Below the pieces are notes generated by a model. The model saw nothing but the letters and a program-made list of their open reading frames with translations. It did not search any database and was not told the origin of the DNA. The position numbers and the translations under genes were made by a program. A stretch of 33,451 nucleotides of DNA, taken from Akkermansia sp. (GTDB lineage Bacteria > Verrucomicrobiota > Verrucomicrobiia > Verrucomicrobiales > Akkermansiaceae). Shown piece after piece: positions 7,777 through 16,207 of this stretch. Where the stretch lies: the NCBI GenBank assembly GCA_017517385.1, contig JAFWZG010000062.1, positions 1 to 33,451 of the forward strand, written 5' to 3'. The number at the start of each line of letters is the position of its first letter. The stretch's first letter is position 1.

Positions 7777-8580
7777 ATGAGTCAGTCACCCATAGTATGT
7801 AAGCCTACGGCCGATACCTTTGTGCGTTTCGGTATTGTAATCGCAGCAATTTTCGGATTTGCCATCTACTTTTTCTATGATGGTTATGTGGGTTATCGAG
7901 TGAAGAATGAGGTGTACTTTAGCTACAAGGCCTTTGCTGAGCTGGGGCTGCGTGTATCTGAGAGCAATGCTCTCTCATGGGCTGAGCTCAGAAATAAGCC
8001 TCTCATTGCTACAGTGGAGCATGATGGTGAGCCTATGGTGCAGCGGGAGGACTCATGGTATCCGCTTCCTGTCGGGTGTGAGGCGGCTCGCTCCTGCCCC
8101 CCTGAGGTGCTGGATTTTGCCGCTATGAATCGCGGCTGGAATGAGTGCTGGAAAAACTACACCGGGCGTATGCATTACCCGTTGGAAGCCGATGAGCATC
8201 CTCATGATTTGGGCGCCATTCGTGAGCAGTGGATTATGGGCGGCCTCTTCATTATCATGGGCAGTGTGTTGGTTTTCTTTGCGCTGCGTACGCGTGGCCG
8301 TGTGCTCTCTCTGGAGGGGGATACAATTACGGCTGCCGGGCAGACTTTCCGAGTGGCGGATATTCAGAGCTTGGATTTGCGCCAGTGGGGGCCCGGCTAT
8401 AAGGGCTGTGCGTATTTTAAGGTGAATGGTCGTCGCATTAAAGCGGACGGCATGACTTACGGTGGATTTAACAAGGATAAGGGCGAGCCGGCTGAGGCCT
8501 TCATGAAAGCCGTGCTGGCCCGGTATAAGGGCGAAGTCATCGAGTATGAGGTGGAAAAAACTGCCAGCTCAGATAGCTAA
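7777..8580 (+). CDS. Two-TM membrane protein of unknown function
   Basis: 267 residues from the ATG at 7777. Transmembrane segments lie at about residues 15-33 (VIAAIFGFAIYFF) and 153-172 (GGLFIIMGSVLVFFAL). The roughly 120 residues between them should face the periplasm. The C-terminal domain after the second helix (RGRVLSLEGDTI ... FRVADIQSLDLRQWG ... YFKVNGRRIKADG) looks like a small beta-rich, PH-like cytoplasmic domain. I do not recognise a named family. In-frame ATGs at 7669 and 7741 are possible. I prefer 7777 because an AT-rich -10-like TAAATT lies eight bases upstream, although no good -35 box is visible. The 3' end overlaps the next gene by 35 bases, suggesting co-translation. Confidence 0.75.
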   Translation: MSQSPIVCKPTADTFVRFGIVIAAIFGFAIYFFYDGYVGYRVKNEVYFSYKAFAELGLRVSESNALSWAELRNKPLIATVEHDGEPMVQREDSWYPLPVGCEAARSCPPEVLDFAAMNRGWNECWKNYTGRMHYPLEADEHPHDLGAIREQWIMGGLFIIMGSVLVFFALRTRGRVLSLEGDTITAAGQTFRVADIQSLDLRQWGPGYKGCAYFKVNGRRIKADGMTYGGFNKDKGEPAEAFMKAVLARYKGEVIEYEVEKTASSDS

Positions 8581-9991
8581 GCGTGTGGCACGCTTGGTAC
8601 ACGGTACGGCGAGGGCTCTGAGCTCCCGCCGCTTCGTGCTGTGTACGCTTTCGCTAGCCATAGCGCTGGAGCTGTGTGTTCTCGGAGTAGGGGTGGTGCG
8701 GCGTCTGGAGATGTCCGCTGCTCGCACGGAGCATGCGGCAGAGCTGTACATGGCTGCAGTGGAGGCTGAGGCTTTCGGGCGGCAGATGCAAGAGCGCCTC
8801 GGCGGGGCTACGGATATCAGCGCTACGTCCGGCAGCGGCAGCAATGAGAGCCCGCAGGAGCCTGAGTTTACGAGTGAGCCCGGTGGCGCCCCACCCCTGC
8901 CGCCGCGTGATGTGCACACCATCGTGTTTGATGTCACGGGCGTCTCTCTGGATGATGAAGAGATTAGCGCTGATTCCGAGAACCGCGAGCAACCCGCAGC
9001 GGCTGAAACTGCTGCCGTGCCCACGGATGCCGAGGGCGCACCCCTTAGCGATGAAGACGCCGTGGAGCTGGACCGCCTCATCCGCAAGGGCGTGAGCGCC
9101 ATGGTAGCGGGAGATATGCGCCTGTGTGTGCTCTGCTTAGAGCAGGCGAAAACCATTTCACCGGAGCACCCGGCCCTGCTGTACTACTACGGTATGGCCT
9201 ATGATAAGCTGCTAAACCCGGACAAGGCGCGTGATTATTACACCCGCGTATTCAGCCAGCGAGACCGTGCCGGGCGCTACTTTGAGCGTGCTTCCCGCCG
9301 CTTGACTTACGGGCTGGCTCAGCCTTCCGCCATGCGTGGTAAGCTTTCTTTTGGTCCGCCTCTTATCAGCCACACTTATGATGAGCAAACCGGTGATAGT
9401 GTCACTATGCGCCTGCCCATCATGCTCGCGCCGGATGAAGAGGTGCGGGTGGAGGATATCCTCATCCGCGTACGCTTCTTCGTGCTCGTGAATAACCGGA
9501 AGATTGAGTTCTCGGAGTCCTATGCTCCCCAAGTGCGCTGGGAGAATGCCACGCAGTCCTTCGCTTCCAGTGAGGAGAACCTTATTGTGACCTATGAGCT
9601 TCCTCCGCTCAGCTTGGAAGAGCAGGGCGTTTATGGTTCACGCCGCTACTATGGTTACACGGCCAAGCTGTACTACCGCGGGGAGCCGCTGGATTGCCTC
9701 AGCAGTCCCTCCGCGCTGATTCTGCATGAGCAGATGATGGACGCTCGCGCTGCAACTGAACGCATGCGCCAGAGCGGCTTTGGCGGCAGCCTGCTGCCGG
9801 ATGACGACTACACCACGGATGATGGTCTTGTGCCTCAGTATGAGTATGATTTCACGGTGCCGACTGACGGCACGAATCAGCCTCCCATGGAGTCGGCCAT
9901 TCCTGCTGCTGATGACGCTGATTCTCAGCCAATCATACCTAATGGTACCACTCCCTTTGAGGAGTTCATTAATGAGATTGATCCCGAATAA
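8546..9991 (+). CDS. Membrane-anchored protein with TPR-like region
   Basis: 481 residues. A basic N-terminus and one transmembrane helix (about 30-51) anchor the protein, with the rest probably periplasmic. Residues of about 90-165 are a low-complexity Glu/Ser/Pro/Ala-rich linker. About 172-252 form tetratricopeptide-like helices (VSAMVAGDMRLCVLCLEQA, then HPALLYYYGMAYDKL and KARDYYTRVFSQ). A beta-rich domain of unknown type follows to about 410 and the C-terminus is acidic and disordered. TPR units usually mediate protein-protein contacts, so it may be a scaffold. The start at 8546 overlaps the upstream gene by 35 bases. The following gene begins 23 bases after the stop, so they likely form one transcription unit. 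Confidence 0.78.
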   Translation: MRWKKLPAQIAKRVARLVHGTARALSSRRFVLCTLSLAIALELCVLGVGVVRRLEMSAARTEHAAELYMAAVEAEAFGRQMQERLGGATDISATSGSGSNESPQEPEFTSEPGGAPPLPPRDVHTIVFDVTGVSLDDEEISADSENREQPAAAETAAVPTDAEGAPLSDEDAVELDRLIRKGVSAMVAGDMRLCVLCLEQAKTISPEHPALLYYYGMAYDKLLNPDKARDYYTRVFSQRDRAGRYFERASRRLTYGLAQPSAMRGKLSFGPPLISHTYDEQTGDSVTMRLPIMLAPDEEVRVEDILIRVRFFVLVNNRKIEFSESYAPQVRWENATQSFASSEENLIVTYELPPLSLEEQGVYGSRRYYGYTAKLYYRGEPLDCLSSPSALILHEQMMDARAATERMRQSGFGGSLLPDDDYTTDDGLVPQYEYDFTVPTDGTNQPPMESAIPAADDADSQPIIPNGTTPFEEFINEIDPE

Positions 9992-10014
9992 TTTCACCCC
10001 CAAACCGCAAAGTT

Positions 10015-11424
10015 ATGTCTGCTCCTAATTTTGAGAACCTGCCAACGCGCTTGGGCGAATACATGCTCACAGAACTACTGGGGCGTGATACTCTCACGAA
10101 CCTCTACTTGGCCACCCAGAGCCATGTGGAGCGAGGTGTTGTGCTGCAGGTGTTGCATCCCGACAGCCCTCAGCAGGCAGTGGATTATTTTCTGCGGGCC
10201 GCAAGAGCGCGCGGCATGGCGACTCTGCCGGGGGTTAGTCAGGTGCTGGAGTCACGCCTGACGGGGGACGTCTGGTTCATCGCGCATGAGCGTCCTCGTG
10301 GGCGTCATCTGGCTCAGTTGGCTCAGGAGGGCCAGAGCCTCAGCACGCATCAGGCCTGTGCCGTCATTTCTGCCGTGGCTGCTATGTGCCTCGCGGCTCA
10401 GCAGCAGAATATAGCTTTGGAGCCTTCATTAGCTTACACCATATTTGTGGATAAGAAGAACAATGTGAGCATCCTTTCTCCTGTGTTGCCCGGTGAGTAC
10501 ATGCCGGAACAGTGCGTGGCGTGCATGCAGAACTTGGCGGATGTTCTTCTTCCCATCCTTCCCCGGAATGTTCCGGGCCAGGGCCGTGTGGCCACACTGG
10601 TGCAGTGGATAAGGGAAGGTTATGAGGGAAGTAATCTGGACTGGAAAACGATTTCTGCAACAGCTGATGAGATTAAGCAGCAGACGTCCCCTAAGCTCAC
10701 CCGTTCATCGGTGGAAAATCTGAATTCTCAGGTTGTCATTCGTCAGGTGAAGGAGAAAGAAGCCCGCCGGACAAGGCGCCGTGGCCTGATGCTGCTGGCT
10801 TTTGCGGTTGTTTTGGTCATCTGCATGGGTGTGGCCGGTGCACTCTGGTTGCATTTTGAGCAGGATGCGCTTCCGCCCTGGGAAGGAAACTTTGTGTACG
10901 TACAGGCGGAGCAGGAGCCTCTGCGTGTGCTGGCTCGCCCTATCTCCATCATCGAGTACCAGCGCTACCTGAACCGTTATGAGGACCCTAACGCTTTGAA
11001 TGAAGCCCGCCGCGAGCGCATTAATGCCGGCGTGCCGGCGGACTGCACCAATCACACTCCTGCTGAGTGGCAGGAGCAGCTGCGCGCTGTGGATAGTGGC
11101 GAGGAATGGAATGGTGAGAAGCTCACTTCCCGCTCCCCGGTGCGCGGTATATCGTATTGGGATGCCCTTGCCTATGCCAACTATGTGGGCGCCGTGCTTC
11201 CTTCAGCTGCCGTGCTTGAGACCGTGCGTGAGCATGTGGCTGCGGAGAATTTGCCGGAAGAATGGACCACTTCCGGTGCTGAGTCTGATAAGTTGTATAT
11301 GGCCGGCACGGTGGTGCTTACCGCCAGCCCATCGACGCACCCCATTGTGGAGACCAACCGCGCTACTCGCAGCGTGAAGCGTGGTTTCCGTATCGCCTTT
11401 CCCGCCTCTCGTAAAGAAGATTGA
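10015..11424 (+). CDS. Pseudokinase-TM-FGE-like (SUMF1-like) fusion protein
   Basis: 469 residues. Residues of about 14-225 read as a degenerate Ser/Thr protein kinase. LGEYMLTELLGRDTLTNLYLA follows the start of a kinase N-lobe, but the glycine-rich loop is broken and the VAIK lysine is Gln45. Around 133-157, ALEPSLAYTIFVDKKNNVSILSPV can be laid on the HRDxKPxN...DFG region but keeps none of the catalytic Asp, Asn or Lys residues. A basic stretch and one transmembrane helix (258-279) follow. The exterior part (about 290-465) resembles a formylglycine-generating-enzyme/SUMF1 fold: PISIIEYQRYLNR, SPVRGISYWDALAYANYVG and a final VKRGFRIAF. The paired catalytic cysteines of true FGE are not seen. 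It is likely a non-catalytic signalling or scaffold protein with a cytoplasmic pseudokinase and a periplasmic ligand-binding domain. Confidence 0.72.
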   Translation: MSAPNFENLPTRLGEYMLTELLGRDTLTNLYLATQSHVERGVVLQVLHPDSPQQAVDYFLRAARARGMATLPGVSQVLESRLTGDVWFIAHERPRGRHLAQLAQEGQSLSTHQACAVISAVAAMCLAAQQQNIALEPSLAYTIFVDKKNNVSILSPVLPGEYMPEQCVACMQNLADVLLPILPRNVPGQGRVATLVQWIREGYEGSNLDWKTISATADEIKQQTSPKLTRSSVENLNSQVVIRQVKEKEARRTRRRGLMLLAFAVVLVICMGVAGALWLHFEQDALPPWEGNFVYVQAEQEPLRVLARPISIIEYQRYLNRYEDPNALNEARRERINAGVPADCTNHTPAEWQEQLRAVDSGEEWNGEKLTSRSPVRGISYWDALAYANYVGAVLPSAAVLETVREHVAAENLPEEWTTSGAESDKLYMAGTVVLTASPSTHPIVETNRATRSVKRGFRIAFPASRKED

Positions 11425-11453
11425 AACTCTTAAAATCCTATTTTCCTGATACC

Positions 11454-12305
11454 ATGAAAAACATCATTACTCTTATTCTTGCTGTATGCTGCTTGTTGCT
11501 GACCGGTCAGGCTGCCGCTCAGGTGGAAGTGCGCGTGCAGCCCGTGCGCAAGGAGTTCCTTGTGGGTGAAAACGTCTCCCTGCAGGTGAAAATTGAGAAC
11601 TTTACGGATCGTACCGTCTCCTTCAATAATATCCCCGGCCGTAGCTGGCTGCACTTCACCGTTATCCGCAGCGGTGAGGCTCACCCCATCAGCCCCAGTG
11701 CCATTCCGAACTTCCCCCGCTTGGAGGTGCCCCCGGGTTCATCCCGTGTGGTGACGGCTAATCTGCGCCCTTATTACAATCTGAACCGTGATGGCAGCTA
11801 CAAGGTGGTGGCCACCGTGCGTATGCCTGATATGCAGACAACTTACAGCTCCAACCGCGCTTCTTTCCAGCTGGCAAATGGCGGGACGGTACGCAACTTT
11901 GTGGTGCAGTCTCGCGGGGAGCGTCTGAACCTCAGCGTGCGTCTTCTGCGCGTGGGTGGTAAGGATTGCCTCTTTGGGCAGGTAGCGAATGCTGATACGC
12001 GCGTGGTACTTGGTGCCTGCTACATGGGCCAGTTCCTGAACTTCATGCAGCCCCGCATCGTGCTGGACAGCCGCCAGAATGTTCACGTGCTCTGTCAGGC
12101 CACGCCTGAGTACTTCTGCTACTCCATCATGGATAACCAAGGCAACCGCCGCCACTATCAGGTTATGAAGCGCACCGGTGGTCCCGTGGATCTCGTGAGT
12201 GCCTCCGGGGGAATTCGTGCGATAGGCCTGCGCCCGTATGAGCGCCCCACGGCTACCTCAGAGGGCGTCATCCGCACCACGGCTGACCGCCCGGACCGTG
12301 ATTGA
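11454..12305 (+). CDS. Exported beta-rich protein of unknown function
   Basis: 283 residues. A clear signal peptide (MKNIITLILAVCCLLLTGQAAAQ) places the mature protein in the periplasm or outside. The segment just after it (VRPVRKEF-like, then ENVSLQVKIENFTDRTVSFNN and PPGSSRVVTANLRPYYNLNRDGSYKVVATVRMP) has the alternating pattern of an Ig-like or fibronectin-like beta-sandwich. The second half is also beta-rich and not recognised. The ATG at 11454 is chosen because it opens the signal peptide; an upstream TTG at 11421 adds residues that disturb it. The gene starts 29 bases after the pseudokinase gene and is probably in the same operon. Confidence 0.78.
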   Translation: MKNIITLILAVCCLLLTGQAAAQVEVRVQPVRKEFLVGENVSLQVKIENFTDRTVSFNNIPGRSWLHFTVIRSGEAHPISPSAIPNFPRLEVPPGSSRVVTANLRPYYNLNRDGSYKVVATVRMPDMQTTYSSNRASFQLANGGTVRNFVVQSRGERLNLSVRLLRVGGKDCLFGQVANADTRVVLGACYMGQFLNFMQPRIVLDSRQNVHVLCQATPEYFCYSIMDNQGNRRHYQVMKRTGGPVDLVSASGGIRAIGLRPYERPTATSEGVIRTTADRPDRD

Positions 12306-12330
12306 TACACACCCCCGCTCCGTGCCCATT

Positions 12331-12358
12331 TTTACTGAACCATTAACCTTTTTATAGC
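12331..12358 (+). promoter_or_regulatory. Sigma70-like promoter of der, leaderless arrangement
   Basis: TTTACT (12331-12336), a 16-base spacer and TATAGC (12353-12358). Exactly six bases separate the -10 box from the der ATG at 12365, so the predicted transcription start coincides with the start codon. Confidence 0.5.
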
Positions 12359-12364
12359 ATCCAT

Positions 12365-13780
12365 ATGTCATCCCCCACCATCGCCATCGTCGGCCGACCG
12401 AACGTCGGTAAATCCGCTATCTTTAATCGCATGGTGGCGCGTAGAATCGCTATTGTGCACGATCAGCCCGGTGTCACGCGTGACCGTCTCAGTGCCCCTT
12501 GCCGTATTACGGATTATGAAGCACTGGTGGTGGATACCGGCGGTATCGGCTCCACGCTGGATGACGGCTTTGCTGCCCGCGTGCAGGAGGAGGCTGATAT
12601 TGCGCTGAACGCAGCGGATCTCATCATGTTCGTTTGCGATTGCCGTGATCACCTCACGCCTATTGATAAAACTATCGCTGCTCGCCTGCACAAGGCAGAT
12701 GTGCCCGTGATGCTCATACTGAACAAGGCTGACACGGAGAAACAGGAGCTGAACCTCGGTGAGTTTGCCGGCCTTGGCTTCAGTGATTATGTGTTCACCT
12801 CCGCTGCTCATGGGCGTGGCTTTGCTCAGCTGGCTGATAAGCTGAACCGCCACCTGAAGACTCTTGGCGCCACTCCTGTGAAGGCTGCTGCTGAGGCGGA
12901 TGCTACCCCGGAGGAGGAGCCGGACCGCGAGGAGGTGACGAAGGATTCCCCCATTCGCGTGGCTATTGTAGGCCGCCCGAATGCCGGTAAATCCTCCCTC
13001 GTGAATGCCATTTTGAATGACAAGCGCACCATCGTATCGGACGTAGCCGGTACCACGCGCGATGCCATTGATATTCCTTACACCCGCGATGATCAGCCGT
13101 ACATGCTGATTGATACCGCCGGTATGCGCCCGCGCTCCAAGCGTGATACCTCGGTGGAGGTATTCTCCGCCATGCGCAGTGAGAAGGCCATCCGCCGCTC
13201 GGATATTTGCCTGCTTGTTATTGATATGTCCGCCGGTGTCACGCAGCAGGACCGCCGCATCGGCTCCATCATCGCCAAGGAGAGCAAGCCTTGCATCATC
13301 GTGGTGAACAAGTTCGACCTCTACTGCGCGGAGGCACCGCTCTCCGCCCGTAAGGAGGCCGTGAAGGAGCACATTAAAGAGAACCTCTTCTTCTTGGATT
13401 ATGCCCCCATCGCCATCGTCTCTGCCAAGTTGGGCGAGGGTATGCCCGGTATCTTCAAATCCATCGCCCGCGTGCGTCAGGAGGCTCTGAATATGCCCGG
13501 TACCGGTGAGCTGAACCGCCTGCTGCAGCGCGCTATGGAGATGAATCCTCCCGGCCAGCACCGCGTGCTGAAGAAGCGCCTGAAGCTCTTCTATGCCACC
13601 ACCGCTGTGAATGAAAAGTACACCACCATTCCCGTGCCCACCTATGTGCTTTTCGTGAATGATAAGCGCCTGCTGACGGATAGCTACGCTCAGTACCTGC
13701 GTAACACCATCCGCTCCCGCATTAAGGCCGCAGGTGTGCCGATTGTCCTTTCCCCGCGTTCCCGCGTAAGAAACGATTAA
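12365..13780 (+). CDS. der: Ribosome-assembly GTPase Der (EngA)
   Basis: 471 residues, with the tandem Era-like GTPase domains unique to Der. The first P-loop GRPNVGKS is at residues 10-17 with DTGG as its G3 motif and NKAD as G4. The second P-loop GRPNAGKS is at 203-210 with DTAG and NKFD. A charged linker of about 30 residues (rich in Ala, Glu and Asp) separates them. The C-terminal KH-like domain ends with the typical NTIRSRI-KAAGVPI segment. Der is needed for late 50S ribosomal subunit assembly. The gene sits among unrelated envelope genes, and its own promoter would give an essentially leaderless mRNA. Length and motifs are normal for the family. Confidence 0.96.
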   Translation: MSSPTIAIVGRPNVGKSAIFNRMVARRIAIVHDQPGVTRDRLSAPCRITDYEALVVDTGGIGSTLDDGFAARVQEEADIALNAADLIMFVCDCRDHLTPIDKTIAARLHKADVPVMLILNKADTEKQELNLGEFAGLGFSDYVFTSAAHGRGFAQLADKLNRHLKTLGATPVKAAAEADATPEEEPDREEVTKDSPIRVAIVGRPNAGKSSLVNAILNDKRTIVSDVAGTTRDAIDIPYTRDDQPYMLIDTAGMRPRSKRDTSVEVFSAMRSEKAIRRSDICLLVIDMSAGVTQQDRRIGSIIAKESKPCIIVVNKFDLYCAEAPLSARKEAVKEHIKENLFFLDYAPIAIVSAKLGEGMPGIFKSIARVRQEALNMPGTGELNRLLQRAMEMNPPGQHRVLKKRLKLFYATTAVNEKYTTIPVPTYVLFVNDKRLLTDSYAQYLRNTIRSRIKAAGVPIVLSPRSRVRND

Positions 13781-13801
13781 TTCCTTCGCTCACTTCTCGA
13801 T

Positions 13802-14371
13802 ATGAAGTTTTTTGGTACCATTTCTCTGCTTCTGGGCGCGGCTTTGGCGGCATCCGGGTATGATTTTGTGCGGTATGAGAATGAGGCCTCGCGCGTGCTG
13901 AGTGAGACCGAGGCTGAGTGCCGCCGCACGCCTGACCCTGTGATTATGCAGTTTTCCGGGGCAGTGACCGCTGCACAGGTGGGAAACTTGCTGAAAATGC
14001 ACTTGGCACGCGGGTTCGCTCTGCCGGGGGATTGGTTCACGAATGAGGATGGCTCCATCGTGGTTCTGCTGCGAGAGCCCGGTTGCGGGGCTATCATCCG
14101 CGAGTTCTGTGTCTACCGCCTGAGCGATGGTATGTACCACCATACCGGCACATACCGCGTGCTTTCCCGAGCTCATAACTGGAAGCCGGAGGCCACGCGC
14201 TTTGAAACCGAAGGTGGCGGTGCTATGGTGTTGCGGTTCGTTTCTTCGCGCGGCATCACCTATGATTGCCGTTTCCATCTGGATGTTCCGGTGGAAGTGT
14301 TCCGCTTGGCTCCGCCGCATGCTCCCATTACCCCTGCGGAAGAGAGCGGCGCATGCCCCGTGAACCGCTGA
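13802..14371 (+). CDS. Small exported protein of unknown function
   Basis: 189 residues. A signal peptide is visible (MKFFGTISLLLGAALAASG). The mature part is a mixed alpha/beta sequence with no recognised family. It includes cysteines (CRRTPDP, EPGCGAIIREFC, YDCRFHL, GACPVNR) that could form disulfides in the periplasm. It starts 21 bases after the der stop codon without a visible Shine-Dalgarno sequence or promoter, so read-through from der is likely. A 12-base perfect palindrome covers its last base and the next 11 (14371-14382). Confidence 0.75.
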   Translation: MKFFGTISLLLGAALAASGYDFVRYENEASRVLSETEAECRRTPDPVIMQFSGAVTAAQVGNLLKMHLARGFALPGDWFTNEDGSIVVLLREPGCGAIIREFCVYRLSDGMYHHTGTYRVLSRAHNWKPEATRFETEGGGAMVLRFVSSRGITYDCRFHLDVPVEVFRLAPPHAPITPAEESGACPVNR

Positions 14372-14819
14372 GCTTGCAAGCTGTTATGGGCGCTTTTCTT
14401 TTGGTTTGTGAGTGAAGCCGCCGTTGCCCAACAGTGGAATCTCTCAGTAACACTGACTGGCTGTCCCCAGGTCGCCGACCTCACCCGCACAGCTATCCAA
14501 GCAGTTTTTTGGTGCTCTATTAAGCCGGAAGTAATATAAAACGCCCTGCCACCACACAGGCAGGGCGTTTGGTCTTACCGGAAGTATTATGAGCAGCTAT
14601 CCATCCGGAGATTCTTGCGGCGAATAATGCTTCGCCCCTGAAAATGTAATTGCTTTTGATGTCAGAAAAACAGATATAGGATTAATACCTGTTTTGCTTG
14701 CTTTATGTAAGCGATGTTATTTATGAATCGCTTTCTGCATATTAGGATGTAACACGACGGAAAATTGTTCACAAAAAATTGAAAAAATATTTCATATTGT
14801 GCCAAAAAAGTGAAAAAGC
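14372..14819. other. Non-coding region without recognised gene
   Basis: About 450 bases carry no convincing coding frame. The first part has small hairpins (the palindrome at 14371-14382, CAGT-aac-ACTG, GGTC-gcc-GACC) and a CTCTCAG motif. A strong hairpin is at 14541-14568. The remainder to 14820 is AT-rich. A small RNA on either strand is possible but not shown. Confidence 0.5.
14541..14568 (-). terminator. Strong hairpin, terminator-like on the minus strand
   Basis: A perfect 10-bp stem (14541-14550 with 14559-14568) around an eight-base loop. On the minus strand it is followed by TTTTAT. On the plus strand only two T follow, so it is better as a minus-strand terminator, yet no minus-strand gene is recognised between here and 14882. 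Confidence 0.6.
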
Positions 14820-14848
14820 TTGCAGTGCGATGGGCAAGGGTGTAGACT
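14820..14848 (+). promoter_or_regulatory. Sigma70-like promoter of the Gfo/Idh/MocA gene
   Basis: TTGCAG (14820-14825), a 17-base spacer and TAGACT (14843-14848). The predicted start near 14855 gives a leader of about 27 bases before the ATG at 14882. Confidence 0.6.
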
Positions 14849-14881
14849 GTGCGTTAAGTAAAAGCTCCAATATCAGACAAT

Positions 14882-16195
14882 ATGAGCAGAATCACACTTG
14901 CAGGAATCGGCTGCGGGTCACGTACCCGGACGTATATGAAGTTGGCCATGGAATACCCCGAAAGGTTCCGCATTGTCGCGGCGGCGGATCCTGTGCGCTG
15001 CCGTGCGGAGCAGGTGCGGGATTTTGCGCCTGAAGAAGAGCGTGCGGGGGTAGAGATATTTGCGAATGCGGACGAGCTACTTTCCCGTCCTCGTCTGGCA
15101 GATGTGGCCATTATCGGCACGCAGGATGATTACCACTTTGAGCCGGCGAAACGTGCGCTGGAGTTGGGCTATGACCTTCTGCTGGAGAAGCCGATAGCCA
15201 AGACCCTGCGTGAGGCACTGAAGCTGCGCGACTTGGCTCAGAAACTCGGCCGCCGCGTGGCCATCTGCCATGTGCTGCGCTATACCCCCTTCTATAACAC
15301 TATCCGCGATATCATCCGCAGCGGTGAGCTTGGCCGTATCATGACCTTCAATGCGAATGAAGGTGTGGGCGCTTGGCACTTCGGGCACTCCTTTGTGCGC
15401 GGCCACTGGGGCAACAGCGAGAAATCCACCCCCATGATTCTTGCCAAGTGCTGCCATGATATGGATATTCTCCACTGGCTGCTGGACGCCCCCTGCGAGC
15501 AGGTGTCATCCTTCGGTGAGCTCTCCTTCTTCCGCAAGGAAAGCCTCAGCGAGCCTCGCCCCGAGCGTTGCACGGATTGGACTGGCCCCATCGGCGAGGA
15601 CCCCTGGGACGCCCGTAAGTACATCACTGATGACTCCTGCCGCCGCTGGCTGCGCATGGTGATGGACGGTGCGGAGGACGCCTCACCTGAGGAGATTACG
15701 GAATGGCTGCGCACCTCACAGTGGGGGCGTGATGCCTTCCAGTGCGGTGATAATGACCAGCCGGACCATCTCGTGGCTATTCTGCGCTATCTCGGCGGTA
15801 TTACCGGCACATTCACCATGACCGCCTTTGAGGAAGGCCGCCACCTAGAGCTGTATGGCACAAAGGCCAAGCTGCGTGCCGGTGCCTTCTATAAGGAAAA
15901 TGGCCCCGGTGAAATCACGGTTACCGAGCACTTCAGCAAGAAGATTCGTAAGGTGGAGGTACAGGAGGCCTCCGGCGGTTATGCCGGCCATGGCGGTGGT
16001 GATTGGGGCCTTGTGAGCCACCTGTATGATGATATGCGCGTGGTGAAGGACGTGAGCCTCATGACTACGCCCATTCAGGCCAGCGCTCATTCCCATGTGA
16101 TAGCTTTTGCTGTGGAGCATGCACGGCGTACCGGCGAGGTGGTGGATATCAAAGAGTTTGAGCGTCGCGTGCTGTCCGGTGAGCTGAATTACTGA
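14882..16195 (+). CDS. Gfo/Idh/MocA-family NAD(P)-dependent oxidoreductase
   Basis: 437 residues. The N-terminal Rossmann fold starts with LAGIGCGSRTRTYM, a slightly modified G-x-G-x-x-x nucleotide-binding loop, and includes DVAIIGTQDDYHFEPA. The family hallmark EKPIAKT has its conserved Glu102-Lys103; the lysine normally takes part in catalysis. The C-terminal alpha/beta domain (GVGAWHFGHSFVRGHWGN, then CCHDMDILHWLLD) carries the His and Asp residues seen in this family. Members oxidise or reduce sugars, inositols and related compounds; some verrucomicrobial members act on glycans, but the substrate here cannot be told. No sugar transporter or glycosidase is adjacent. The thioredoxin-fold gene starts 12 bases later and is probably in the same operon. 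Confidence 0.9.
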   Translation: MSRITLAGIGCGSRTRTYMKLAMEYPERFRIVAAADPVRCRAEQVRDFAPEEERAGVEIFANADELLSRPRLADVAIIGTQDDYHFEPAKRALELGYDLLLEKPIAKTLREALKLRDLAQKLGRRVAICHVLRYTPFYNTIRDIIRSGELGRIMTFNANEGVGAWHFGHSFVRGHWGNSEKSTPMILAKCCHDMDILHWLLDAPCEQVSSFGELSFFRKESLSEPRPERCTDWTGPIGEDPWDARKYITDDSCRRWLRMVMDGAEDASPEEITEWLRTSQWGRDAFQCGDNDQPDHLVAILRYLGGITGTFTMTAFEEGRHLELYGTKAKLRAGAFYKENGPGEITVTEHFSKKIRKVEVQEASGGYAGHGGGDWGLVSHLYDDMRVVKDVSLMTTPIQASAHSHVIAFAVEHARRTGEVVDIKEFERRVLSGELNY

Positions 16196-16207
16196 AGCTG
16201 ACCCTAT

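Noticed and set aside
12368..13561. A 397-codon open frame on the minus strand opposite der
   Set aside because: It is fully antisense to an unmistakable Der protein, is His/Gly/Leu-rich without any domain, and is explained by the codon use of der.
14400..14490. A possible glycine riboswitch (GAATCTCTCAG, GGCTGTCC)
   Set aside because: Only the 3'-half-like motif is present. The 5' half with its GGAGAG stem is missing, and no glycine-related gene follows.
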